A stretch of DNA of 64,000 nucleotides from NCBI GenBank assembly GCA_963691655.1, contig CAVNUY010000026.1, positions 1-64,000 of the forward strand, given 5' to 3'. Below the pieces are notes generated by a model that was given only the letters and a program-made list of their open reading frames with translations, had not been told where the DNA came from and searched no databases. Made by a program: the position numbers and the translations under genes. This DNA is from Toxonevra muliebris. Lineage: Eukaryota > Arthropoda > Insecta > Diptera > Pallopteridae. This document shows, in pieces, positions 1 to 10,320 of the stretch; positions within the stretch are counted from its first letter, which is position 1, and every line of letters begins with the position of its first letter.

Positions 1-246
1 CTACATTTTTGTTTAATTTTTCATTTTTTAAAAATTTGAGATCAGTTAATATGCATATACATAGATTAATCTATGTGCATATATAAGTATAAAAGTAAGC
101 AACATTTCTAAGCATAAAAAATTCATATAAAAACAAAACAAAAAAATATTTACATAAAAACAAAAACATAAAAAATTCACATAGAAACAAAAAAAAACTA
201 TTATGTCCTTAGAGGAAATTTCACATTACTTTTTTTTTTTTTTGGT

Positions 247-460
247 TTAAACTTTGTTTGATATCCAATTTTTTTCTTTCAATTCTAATTCCTGTCTTTT
301 CAAAAGGATTTCGTCATGGCGAAGTTTTTCTATTCGGAGGTGGTGCCTTTTGTTTGATCATTGCTTTCAATTAGCGCTGAAGTCAATTGCTTCATGAAAT
401 GGTTCACTTCACTTATTTGGTTGCGAATTTCCTTCATGTACCGCAGATTTGCTGCGGTAT
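247..460 (-). pseudogene. Possible tail of the accessory (Myb/SANT-like) gene of a Harbinger element
   Basis: On the minus strand two overlapping frames read like the charged coiled-coil tail of a Myb/SANT-like protein. One frame gives a helix-like stretch (NQISEVNHFMKQL); a shifted frame gives LKRQELELKEKN and ends at a stop at 247-249. The two frames must be joined by one frameshift, so the reading is broken. PIF/Harbinger elements normally carry a second gene of this type beside the transposase, and a transposase lies directly next to it here on the same strand. The DNA-binding domain itself is not visible. This is a low-confidence call resting on position and charge pattern. Confidence 0.3.
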
Positions 461-476
461 TGTATTGTAAGAAAAG

Positions 477-1695
477 TCAAAAGAATTTTATCGGGGCACA
501 GTTTTTGTAAACAAACTTTGAATAGAATGAGCATTTATGACAACAATTTATGTGAAGCATGTAATACAATTGATGACAACGACTACATTCAGGCAGGTTC
601 CGCATTTCATCGCTAACGTAACCCAATAAATTTGCATCCTGAACTTTGTAGTGTATACAGATGTTGTGCAGGGCACAACAGACATTTATAATTTGCACTA
701 CTTTTTTGGGCTGGTATTGCAGCAAGCGTGCCAAACATCTAAAGCGACTTTTGAGTATGCCGATCATTCTTTCAACGACATTACGCGCAGACGAATGATT
801 GCCGTTAAATGTGTGCTGCGGTGTACCGATTTGCGGGTCCCTGTACGGCGTCAATAAAAACGGCTCAAGAGGATACCCAGCATCTCCCAGTAGCCAGATT
901 CCACGCTCGCCACGTTCGAACAAGCTTTCGAAATAGCCGCGAGACTTGCTTACGCTCCATATCAATGAGTCGTGGCTCGAACCAGGGCGACGGCTATCAA
1001 CAGCTCTGATCACCATTTCATAATCACATATCTGCAAATGATCAAACAAATATTACTCACTAACACTTCACTTAAAAATTCAAAGTACTTGCAATCATTG
1101 CATTAACGCTGAAATATCCCTTTCTGTTATAAAATAACGTGTGGTCACGATGCGGTTTTGTTATCCTTACGTGCGTGCCGTCAACGCAGCCTATGACGCC
1201 CGGAATTTGGAAGTTTTGCAGAAAATGCCGCTTCGACGGATTTTCGCTCACTCTCCGTCATATTCAAACTTATCCATGGCTCGCAAATTCGCTTTTCTAA
1301 TATTCCAAGGATGCAGCTTAATATTTTTGAGACGGTACTCCGTCCCAAAGCAACATCACTGTCTTTTCCCACTGCTTTTTGGAATCCACCTTCTGCCAGA
1401 AACCTTAACGTTGCAGCTAGTTGTATATAAGCTGGTGTGGATGATACCTTTAGGCGCGGTGCTACAACATCCAGTAGCATAAGAAAAGCTTCTTTATTGA
1501 CCCTGTAGTACGCCTTGAACCTAAAGAAAATTCATTAATCAATTCTGGTTTCACTTAGTGCTTTTTAGCCACTTACGCTGTTTCTCCCATTTCCAAAGGG
1601 TTACAATGGTCACGCAAAATTTTTCTTTTAATTTTTTCTTTTTTGTGACTCTCATTTCTATCAATTTCCATCGCAAATACAATTAATGCACTCAT
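477..1695 (-). pseudogene. PIF/Harbinger transposase gene (HARBI1-like), interrupted
   Basis: DDE transposase read from about 1695 down to 477. A start at 1695 leads into a short exon ending at 1577. A 56-nt intron (1521-1576, GT...AG, donor GTAAGT) joins it in frame to the next exon, which contains FKAYYRVNKEAFL, typical of the HARBI1 amino-terminal region. The catalytic acids are visible: DGTHV near 1180, GDAGYP near 890 and the VVERMIGILKSRF block near 770. One frameshift separates the N-terminal exon from the DGTH block (about 1200). A further junction, probably a second intron near 1035-1075 with an AG acceptor but no clean donor, precedes the block starting CDYEMV. The protein would cut and paste its own element in the nucleus; this copy cannot make it unbroken. 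Confidence 0.85.
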
Positions 1696-1814
1696 TTTGC
1701 TAACTTTCACTATTCTTTTTTCCTTTTTTAATTATTTGACAGCAAACAGCTGATTAAAAATTCATTTTGCAGTGAAATTAAAACGAGTTGGAAAATGAAC
1801 AGTGAAATTGAAAT

Positions 1815-1896
1815 CACTCGGTTTCTAGAACATGAAAAATAATTTCACTCGGTTTGAAATTCACTTTCAATTTCACTTTCACTCGGTTTCTAGAAC
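1815..1896 (+). repeat. Short direct repeat cactcggtttctagaac
   Basis: The 17-mer cactcggtttctagaac occurs at 1815-1831 and 1880-1896, with a shortened copy (cactcggttt) at 1846-1855. The repeats lie about 120 bp beyond the predicted start of the Harbinger transposase and may belong to its terminal region. That link is a guess from position. Confidence 0.6.
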
Positions 1897-1899
1897 CTG

Positions 1900-3890
1900 C
1901 CTGATTATTTTCACTTGCACAAAATATACAACAGTTAGACAAAATTTTCACATATTAGACAATCCAGAAATTTAACAAAATTCATGCAAATTCAAAACAT
2001 CAATCAATTTAATATCCTTTTGGATTTTGTTCATCAAACACAAATAGAATTATAAAAAATGTTATCCTTTTAAATTAGTGATGGCGATATTATTCTCGGG
2101 AATCGGGCCAAATCAGTCTCTACGCCTCCCTTTGAAGAAGAAAGCTTACGGAGCAACATTAAATCCACACAAAAAAAAAATCAATTCAAGTGTTTCTTGT
2201 TTTTGCTTTTATTTATTTTTTGAGGCATGTGGTTGTTCTTGTTGATGTGTGTCGCTGTCTTCCAATCCGGTCTTGTTGCGTCCTCCCGTAGAAGAGGATG
2301 ATTACACAAAGAATCAATACTTCTGCGCAGATACCCAAGGCCACAAAGCGGCAAATTTGCCTTTAACACGAATATATGAAACATCACTAATAATACACTT
2401 GAATTCGCCTCCAAATTAAAGTTAATTAAAATCTGTAAATATGTAATAATAATAATAAATTAGAAAACAAAACAAATAAAAGTTGTCAGTATACTCACCA
2501 CATCTTTTTGTTTTCAGAAATTTCAACTTGGTTGCAAACAAATGTACTACTTAACAAATAAATAGAGGTAGTAGTTTCGCAATACTATTTTAAAATCATG
2601 TTAATTTAAACATTTTTTTTTAATTTTCTCCACTTTTTAATAAATTATATAATTGTACGGAACCTTCAAATATAATTTTACATTAGATTTTTGCTTACTT
2701 TGCTTGTTTTAAAAATGAGTATAACAATTAGTACCAGAAAATCCGGTGTTTATTAGAAAACCAACCTTGAATTTCACAATTTTTCTGTTAATTTCACCTT
2801 TTTTCACCACACATAGCTACCATAGTAGTGATTCATAAAATCATAATTTAACGACTACTTTAATTCTTTTATGGTTACCTACAAAATTTTGATTGATTTA
2901 TTTATCTGTAAGCTATAATTTAAAAGGTAATAAGAAAAATATTTAAAAATAACAAACAGAAATCAATCCGTTTAACGACTGTCGTTCAACGAAAACTGTG
3001 CCAAAATAAAAGTTGGCCGATGGCTGCCATGATTCTGCTTATCTAAAATCAAAGATTGAATCAGCGTATTAATCGATAGACCTGTAGCCGGATCCAGAGC
3101 CCTCTAGTTCCAAAATTTTTGATAGATTTAAAAAAAATTGGGATTGATAAATTTTAATGTATGGTTTCATGAAGCCGGAAAAGTTAAATGCCTTAAAGTA
3201 TTTGTTGTTGAATAAACTTTTTATCAAATTTTTTTAAATAACTAAATATTTTGTATAAAAACTTTAAATTCCTAGCTACTCACGGCTAGTTATTTTATCT
3301 GACAAGTATCAAGGAAAGTATTTTATTTATTGAAGATACGATGAAAATTTAAGCCCAATCAGTTCATTAGTTTTATAGATATCGTGGGAGCTATTTCGAA
3401 AAATGCTGTTTTGAGAAAAACTAGTTTCAAAGTTCAAATATGCATGACTGCTCTAGCAGGGCCTGCAAATAAACATCTGTAACTTTCAATCGACTCTGAA
3501 TTTCAAAGAATCCCTTTACACAAATATTGCAGAGCGATTTTAGCCAAAACAATTTTAAATTTTTTTGACCCCTTTGAAAGCAAAAAAAAAAGTTAACCGC
3601 CAGTAATGGAAAATGTCGGCTTCTCTAACAATTCACGCTTCTTTAGTAAAAAAGTTTGGCTGGCTTCTGCTGCCTCTAATTGTATTAGCTCAAGCAGGTT
3701 GTTTGTTAAAAAAAATCACTGATAACTGTTTGTGTGGTTTTAAATCTTTGGGTTACTTCAAAAGTAAAAATGGAAAAAGCAAACTGAGAAAATATAACAC
3801 AGAAATTCTAATGTAAATACTTTATATAACCACTTCACATTTATTTATTTGCATAAATTTTTACTGCCAATCTGTAGTAATAATTATTAT
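1900..3890. other. AT-rich sequence without a recognised gene
   Basis: No reading frame here matches a family I know, and the short open frames are in low-complexity sequence. The stretch 3340-3620 has the look of a decayed transposon flank but shows no terminal repeats. Confidence 0.5.
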
Positions 3891-3910
3891 AAAATAAAAT
3901 GCTTATAATC

Positions 3911-4004
3911 TTCGGCTTCGGCAAATACTTCGGCCAAAACTTCGGCCACTTTTTGCCGAAGCCGAAGGTGCAATTTTAGGCCGAAGAACCGAAGCCGAAT
4001 AATC
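3911..4004. repeat. TTCGGC/GCCGAA palindromic cluster
   Basis: A 94-bp run of hexamer TTCGGC followed by its complement. A perfect 13-bp inverted pair, TTCGGCTTCGGCA at 3911-3923 and TGCCGAAGCCGAA at 3954-3966, would fold into a hairpin with two more TTCGGCC copies in the loop. Two further GCCGAA copies follow near 3980-3997. It is GC-rich in AT-rich surroundings, so it was probably inserted or expanded rather than being random background. Confidence 0.7.
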
Positions 4005-4084
4005 GGTCGGACACTAGTATATTTTGACAAAAAACAACTCTGCAAGGAGCTGAGAGAAAATGTTTTGTGTTCGTCAAACACCTA

Positions 4085-4700
4085 GTGTTGATTCGATACC
4101 CACATAGTATCGATACTTTTACTCATTACTTGTATCGAATAAAAGCATCGATGCTACCGAAAATATCGGAAAAAAGTATCTAATATGTACTTGTATCGAA
4201 TACTCAATAAATCATGGTTTTGAGATATTTCCACTGGAAACAAGTGAATCATATAGAAATGACGTTAATTTAATTTAGTAAATCGCTAGAAAATTTATAT
4301 TAGAAGGAAAACTAATCAACAGATTAAAGCTTGTTAAAAATATTTTATTTTAATGAAAAGGTTTCAATAAACATTATGTTCTACATGCATGGCCGGAAAT
4401 ATCTTCTAGAACTTCAATACTGTACTGCAATATTGTCATACATTAAAATATTGCAAAATAGACTGAAATATTTTGAATAATTCTGCAGTAGCAACAATGA
4501 TCCACAATTTCAAATATTGTATAGCAATATTTCAGTTTTTTAAATAAGTATTTTCCAAAAGTATCGAGTATTCGATACTGACACTTTTTTCCGATACCAA
4601 GTAAAATACTTATGTTATAGCATCGAGTAAAAAAAGTACTTGAATCGAATGAAAAAGAGTTTTTACTTGTATTTACTTGTATCGAATCATCACTACGAAC
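4085..4700. mobile_element. Foldback (inverted-repeat) element built of tatcgaata/tatcgatac motifs
   Basis: The left arm (about 4088-4216) and right arm (about 4555-4690) are imperfect inverted repeats of each other, each rich in variants of tgtatcgaata and agtatcgatac and both containing a ccgaaaatatcggaaaaaagt-like block. The middle is AT-rich and non-coding. Long inverted arms with no gene are typical of foldback elements or large MITEs. A second piece of the same family lies at 54262-54320, in the opposite orientation to the right arm. Confidence 0.65.
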
Positions 4701-4830
4701 ACCGAGCACCAATATAACCAGTCGCTTAAGAACGCAGAGCATAGTCTAAGGGCGATGTTACACGATCAACGTTTTGCTGTCAAACAATGAAATTGTTGTT
4801 GCTTTGAAAAATTAATACTGAGCAAAAGAG

Positions 4831-4871
4831 AGTGATGTAGGTTTTTGCTGACGGAAAAAACCTACATCACT
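4831..4871. repeat. Perfect 16-bp hairpin
   Basis: AGTGATGTAGGTTTTT at 4831-4846 is exactly complementary to AAAAACCTACATCACT at 4856-4871, with a 9-nt loop. It sits in about 200 bp of non-coding sequence between the foldback element and the LTR of element A. It may be the centre of a short MITE; no flanking terminal repeats were found. Confidence 0.85.
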
Positions 4872-4901
4872 TCAAATAAAATGGGGTTGCCCAAGATACA
4901 C

Positions 4902-5204
4902 TGTTGTATTTTACAGCAAAGGGAAAAATGTGGTAGCACTAATACCGGTATATGAAAAACATAGAATATTTCTATTAACTGAGCTTGCACATTTCTAAAA
5001 TACTTTTTAACGTGTCATTGAAGACAGAATGTGGTTTGCGGAATTGACCGAAATTCGTACAATAGTAAAATTTATTTCTGAATTATTAACTTACCTAATT
5101 ACATTTAATGCATATTTAATATTATTCTAGGAATTTTTAAACTTCCAATAAAAGTTGCCGAAAACTTCATTTGTTTTACTCTACCGCGTTCCATCTGTAA
5201 AATA
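4902..5204 (+). repeat. 5' LTR of BEL element A
   Basis: Matches 22239-22539 along almost its full length, including the shared blocks accggtatatgaaaaa, gtggtttgcggaattgaccg and cttcatttgttttactctac. It begins TGTTG; the first 20 bases differ between copies. The exact 3' end is uncertain because neither copy ends in a clear CA. Confidence 0.85.
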
Positions 5205-6085
5205 TGTTAACATCTTTAAAAATTCTTCGTTTACCTTACGGAGTTTCTCAACATTATGCACAAAACCCAAGAAGCCGCGAAAACGTTTATGCAACGATGT
5301 CAACAATATTCGCATGGTTTGCGGCGACAATTGTGATGGATGGTACAACTTCAGTTGTGTTGGTGTCACCGCTGCTATAGAACACTTTGACTGGCGCTGT
5401 GCAACTTGCACGGCTCTTCTGTCCAGCACAATAATTGATTCGCAAAGTCCAGAAAAAGCCGCTACAGCTGCAACACTAACAGGAAAGAATTCTGAAGCAG
5501 TTGGGCTTCTTGATCGCCTACACAACTGTACTTCTGCTAGCGTTGACCACCAACAAAAATTGGATAAGCAGTTTTACATATAAAGCAGAAAACTACAAAC
5601 GAAAAAGGTAAATACCAATGCTGACGTTCATAATACACCACCGCAATTTGAGCCAAGCTTAACTCGTGTAACTGCAGAAAACCAGTCTGGTCGACCATTG
5701 CTAAATTTGGTAATGGTAAGGCTCGTCGCCTTGGAACAACAAATTAACGCAAGGTCCAATCAAATCACTAACCCACAATGGCTACCCGGATCCTTTGGCG
5801 CAACTCACACATACTCTACCTAGGCGAAAGTTTCCAATCGTGTTACAGAAAATCATAACTTGACCCGCGCTCAATTAGCTGCGCGCAACAGTATCACAAA
5901 GGAACTCCCTAAATTTAATGGAACCCTTGATGAATGGCCCCTTTTTATCGCAACTTATGAGCAGACTAAGCAGTTATGCGGGTATTCCAATGGATAAAAT
6001 TTAGACCGCCTGCGACACGCATTAATACGTTCAGCCCACAAATCTGTCAAAAATGAGATTTTGCCTTTGCAGCAAGTGCATTGAA
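5205..6085 (+). pseudogene. BEL A gag, 5' part (PHD-like finger and DUF1759 region), broken
   Basis: Just inside the 5' LTR an open stretch to 5583 carries a cysteine-rich module (MVCGDNCDGWYNFSCVGV followed by WRCATC), the PHD-like finger found at the start of many BEL/Pao gag proteins. After several stops, the frame near 5875-6085 shows the DUF1759 signature (LPKFNGTLDEWPLF, then YSNG, DRLRHALI), the gag core of this superfamily. The role would be assembly of the cytoplasmic particle and binding of element RNA. At least three in-frame stops are present (for example near 5583 and 5998). The frame is lost at about 6085, where a foreign segment begins; gag resumes at about 7445. Confidence 0.8.
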
Positions 6086-7444
6086 CAAATTTGGACACTA
6101 ATTACCCAGTGTGTGTTTTTATCAATATTAAATTAGTTGATTAATAAATTTTATAAGTTAAAGTTTTTATTGAAAGCAGAAGGTAATTATTTACTAAAAA
6201 TAAATGTTTTTGGCCTGTGTTTATCTAATTTAATAGAAATAAATTGTAGTAGTTAACATTTGTGGTAGCACATTTGAAGTGCTATATACTATAGTTTCGT
6301 GGAGTGCATCTTTCGGGATCCAAGCGGATCCGGTTCAATTCTTGTTTTGTTTATTAACTTGGCTTATTGCTATTGTGAAACAACCAAAATGATCTGCCCG
6401 TTCTTGCCTGTTTATTGGTTATTATATTTTTTTAAACACAATGAATGTTTCCAAACGCAAATTTTTTTTAATTTGGTACAATGAAAATTTCTCTACTGGA
6501 ACATTTTCGGTTGTGAAGGCCCACGTATTTGATAATATACTAGGCGAAATAAAATGTGATGAGGAGCAGTGCTGAGAAGTAAAAAAAAAATTGAGAAGCT
6601 TCATAAGCAAAGTAGTGGAAAAGTGGAAGAACTGCAACATAACGTTATCTAATTTTACCTCTAAAACCCAAGGCAACAAAGTTTTACAGCTTGTAAATAT
6701 TAACCACGGTGCTGACATCGTACCCCATCATGCCCCTCCCCCAATTGGCATGATGTCAGAAGAAGCACAGGAAAAGCGAAACAAGGATTTAAGCAATTTT
6801 GGGCAGCATCATACACGCAAAAGGAGAACAGAATGGAGGATTTAATGCACTCACTTCTATTCTCTTCATATCCACGCTCACCAAATGGCCTTCTAGCTAT
6901 TCTTGAAGCTACATGCATATTTCTAAAGATGAATTCACTATGGGTAAAGAACTTTTAAAACTTTGAACGTGTTTTTCACAAAACTGTATTTTCAAAGTCG
7001 GTGAGCAAGGTTTCTTGAAAACGGCTCAACCGACTAGTCTCAAATTTTTACACAAGCTTTATAAATATATTTTTTAATACTTGATTGAAGGATTTACATA
7101 TTTTTCCAATAAATATTCATCATTTTATAAACAATTTAAAGCCCAAAATTTCATCAAAAATCAAAATTTGTTTTTTGTAAAACCGCCATTTTGTTAAAAA
7201 TGATATTTTGATTATTCCTTCGATCAATTACTACTTAAAAATTCTTTTCATTAACTAAATCTTTTTGGTTTTTTTATTTTGGATGATCCGATCCAGAGAT
7301 ATCGTGCTCTCCGCAAGACTCCTTTTTTTTAGGGAACTTCCTGGAGATAACCTTCAGGGGCTTTAAAAATCATTATAAAAAAAAAATAAAATATTTTTAA
7401 TAAAGTTACAAAATTAGGCAATATGTAAAATTTTATATAAATGC
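6086..7444. other. Foreign segment inside BEL A gag
   Basis: Gag homology stops at about 6085 and resumes at about 7445, so these roughly 1.36 kb are probably an insertion. I could not find terminal repeats or a target duplication. Most of it is AT-rich and non-coding; one coding-like patch lies at 6591-6900. Confidence 0.5.
6591..6900 (+). pseudogene. Unrecognised protein fragment, probably from a DNA transposon
   Basis: A patch containing VLQLVNINHGADIVPHHAPP, then MMSEEAQEKRNKDLSNF and HTRKRRTEW reads like real protein rather than chance sequence. A +1 shift near 6835 continues it as MEDLMHSLLFSSYP. I recall a similar 'SEEAQE.RNKD...' pattern in unnamed insect transposon proteins but cannot place the family. 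It lies inside the segment that interrupts BEL A, so it may be what is left of the inserted element's gene. Function unknown. Confidence 0.35.
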
Positions 7445-8100
7445 AACAAAATGCTTTTTCAGAAAAGATCAGATCTTCTTGATCATCTTAACAATCCCTA
7501 GCAAGAGTTGGTTGCAAAACTACCCAGTTTGCTTAGAGCATTTTGGGGAATGCACAAGTTATTGTTGTCATCGTGCAATTTGGAGTATTTCAACAACTGG
7601 TTGTTTCAATTTGCGCAAGGTGTCAAAAATGTCATCGTTCCTTCTGCTTCCACGAAACAGGTTCAAACACCAGTTAAAAGACGTGGTGTGATAAATGTAC
7701 ATGCATTCACCGACCCACCTGCCACTACAATTATGTGTGTAATTTGTAAAGGTGACTGTGCTGCTGTTGCTGATTGCAAGCACTTTAAAGACGCAGATAG
7801 AGCTGGGATATAGAAGCTAGTTCTGACTTACAAGTTATGCCGTATATGCCCGAAGGCTCATTACCCAATTCACATCTACCGTTATTGCATCAATGCATAT
7901 GGCTGCTAGCAGCTACACTATCCACTGATGCATAAGGAAACCACGACGGCATCTAATCTCTCAGTATAACCTATAACACATACGGCAAAGATATGGACTC
8001 AATTTTATTTCGGGTTTTACCGGTCACACTATATGGCAGCGGAGTGCAAGTAACTACATTTGCTAGCACCAAACTTTTTTCATTGAACGATCGGGTCGTT
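7445..8100 (+). pseudogene. BEL A gag, 3' part, with zinc knuckles and start of protease
   Basis: The frame from about 7465 reads as the BEL/Pao gag C-terminal half: LVAKLPSLLRAFWG, then NNWLFQFAQGV. From about 7733 come cysteine/histidine clusters (MCVICKGDCAAVADCKHF, then CRICPKAHYPIHIYRYC), which bind element RNA. Near 8007-8090 the sequence FRVLPVTLYGSGVQVTTFA matches the start of the pepsin-like protease domain that follows gag in these elements; the active-site aspartate is not reached. Stops occur within (for example at 7811). Homology ends at about 8100 and polymerase sequence resumes at 9990. Confidence 0.8.
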
Positions 8101-8410
8101 TTATTCAAAAAAAAAATCTGTGTAAAAATTCAGGTCAATTGAATAAAGGGAAGTGGTGCCCCCAGAGCTCCAAAATAAAAGAAAAAATAAGCTGAAATTA
8201 CCAGATTAAATCTGGCAAGTTTTACAAATGTACAAATGTCCGCACAACTGCCTTTTTTTTACTTATTCGTTAAAAAAATAGTAACACCTGCATAATCAAA
8301 ATAAAAGTTAATTAAGATTCGAGATCAGCTGGATTGTCAAAGAAGAGTTGACCTAAAGATGCCAGCCAACGTTTGATGAGAGCTAGGCAATTGCGGAGAA
8401 ATTATTACCA

Positions 8411-8645
8411 CTACGTTACTAATAGGGTTATGTGAGAAATAGGGAATGTTGTGGCTAGCCTTGGCAGCTCATTGGTTTCATAATTGCCTGGAATGTCCTT
8501 GTGCCCTGGTACCCAATACCGGTGTACCTTGAGCCGTTCCGATATCTCTTTAGGAGATAGTCGGCAGTTAGCGACCACCTTAGAGATAGTAAATAAATAT
8601 CAAGTGATTTTATGGCAGTTTGACAATCTATTGACTAGTAGTGAA
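8411..8645 (-). pseudogene. RNase H fragment of an RNase H-bearing LINE
   Basis: Read on the minus strand, the frame near 8411-8560 gives HRYWVPGHKDIPGNYETNE, the WVPGH...GN...N signature of the RNase H domain in R1/LOA/I-type LINEs (normally WVPGH.GI.GNE.AD). Just upstream in a shifted frame is DCQTAIKSL, matching the DSQAAIKAL block that carries a catalytic acid. So two RNase H motifs stand in the right order with one frameshift. The rest of the LINE is absent. Similar domains occur in LINE H and LINE G in this window. Confidence 0.75.
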
Positions 8646-9332
8646 GTTGTCTAGCTAAAAGCTATTAAATTTCCAAAAAAAGTAAATAGGGAAATACTGA
8701 CGAAGTTGGGAAATAGAAAGGCACGTGATTTTCATAAAAAAATCTAAATAATATTATCAATACCACTGCAAAATGTAATTTTGATAAGCACTTCTTTTCG
8801 ATTATAAATTTAATTTTAAAAATAGGAATGAAAAATTCATTAACCCGGTTTCGCATATCCCCTTCTGTTTGTAAATCTAACGCGTCGCATCATCTGGTGC
8901 TGGAAAAATTCCAAAAAGCATTGCCAAAAAAATAGAACTATTTTTTCTAAATTTACAAATACTCGACTACTCTTTCTATTCTATATTTATTTTTTAACTT
9001 TTTAAATCTAATGGTACTAGGACAAACATTTCAAATTGAGAGTTCCTAACTTTGAAGAGCGTTTACAAAAAATTTGTTCGAAAAAATTAGGAATTTTTCA
9101 CCATATAAATTGGAATTAATTTGTGTATTTTTCAGAAATATAGTTATCAGAATAATATGTGTACCAATTTCAGCTTGATAGGTTGAAAAGTGCTTAAGAA
9201 AGCAGCATTTAGAAAAAAAATACGTTTAAAGTTGAGAAGCAAGAAAATTCCGTATAAACTATCGTATCAACTCCAAAATTTTGGGAGATAATCATAAAAT
9301 GTTATTCTTTAATTCTTAGTCGTCGTTTTCCA

Positions 9333-9789
9333 TTAACCCATTTTCGTCTGCCGTTGCGTTTTCGCAATACCAGCTTCAAAGACTATGCGTATCCCATTTA
9401 AGTATTTACTTAAATGATAATTTGAACTCTTGGCTTCAAAATTTTCCTTGTAATTTTATTTTATTTTTTATGTTAAAAAGGGTTTAAACAAATTAATTTT
9501 TTTAAATAGCTCGTAGAGTTATTAAAATATTTTTTTATTTTTTTTTTAAATCATATTCGTGTTACTAACATTCGAAATGTAATACTAAAGACCATTTGAT
9601 TGATTTTACCATTTGAAATATTCCCGGTGTACCGGTCGTTGCTTTTTCGCAACAGGCTGCCCTTGATAACCTACACGTTCTAAAATTTTTTCAGTTGGCT
9701 GAAAGAGATCAGTGGGATCTCAATAGTCGCTTCATAAAAAATCATGAAGTTATCACAACGATTTCGATGAATCGTCCATAATGGGTTAA
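9333..9789. mobile_element. piggyBac-like MITE candidate (TTAA target)
   Basis: Both ends read TTAA followed by CCCATT in inverted orientation: TTAACCCATT at 9333-9342 and AATGGGTTAA near the right end (the A before ATGGG at 9780). piggyBac elements insert at TTAA and have termini starting CCC. The inner terminal sequence is only partly matched (about 12 of 20 positions). No transposase is present in about 450 bp. Inside are two related segments, gcgttttcgcaa and gctttttcgcaa. Confidence 0.5.
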
Positions 9790-9989
9790 GCATAATCTTC
9801 TGGCGTTTGGTATTCGTATTCATTTTCACAATTGCAGACATAACTTAGTAAACTTTGATTTTCGAATTTATAATTTAAATTTTATAATTTCTGGGTAAAT
9901 AGAACTTTCGAGAGCTTGCGAGTGTTTCGAGTTACTCGACGTTCATTTTAATAGATAAGCAAGTCCCAGCCCACTTTTGGATAGAAAAA

Positions 9990-10320
9990 ATTCTCCATAT
10001 ACCTTAATGGCACCCTAATATACATACTGTAAAGGGGCTTGATTTGCCTCCACAAACATTGGATGCCGCGAAGCTACAATGAAAGTATCGGCACTTTAGA
10101 GGAATAGCTTTATTTTCATACGTCAATGCTATGCCTAAACTTTTTATAGGCTTGAACAATAGTTGGCTTGAACTGAGTTTAAAATCCAGAGAAGGTGTTG
10201 AGTGCGAACCCGAAGCTGAAAAAACACGTCTTGGCTGGAAGATTAAGGGAATGCTAGCAAAACGACACGATGCAATAGGGTATAACGCATTTCTTGCTTG
10301 CGATTGTGATTATATTTAGT
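9990..10320 (+). pseudogene. BEL A polymerase region, N-terminal fragment
   Basis: Sequence resumes with LDLPPQTLDAAKL, a stop, then RHFRGIALFSYVNAMPKLFIGLNN and KTRLGWKIKG. PKLLIGLNN and the REG...EP...KTRLGW pattern are diagnostic of the segment between protease and reverse transcriptase in BEL/Pao polyproteins. The fragment ends at a stop at 10317-10319, where a mariner element begins. It continues on the other side of the mariner at 11266. Confidence 0.85.

Larger units (their letters stand above)
8101..9989. other. Composite spacer interrupting BEL A between protease and polymerase
   Basis: Element A sequence is missing here. The spacer holds a LINE RNase H scrap (8411-8645, minus strand), a TTAA-flanked MITE candidate (9333-9789) and otherwise AT-rich sequence with no gene that I can recognise, notably 8650-9330. 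Confidence 0.5.

Noticed and set aside
4443..4742. 99-codon minus-strand open frame
   Set aside because: Lies inside the right arm of the foldback element; composition is that of the repeat, with no protein signature.
5181..5525. Minus-strand open frame opposite BEL A gag
   Set aside because: Shadow of the gag frame; the + strand has the cysteine finger.
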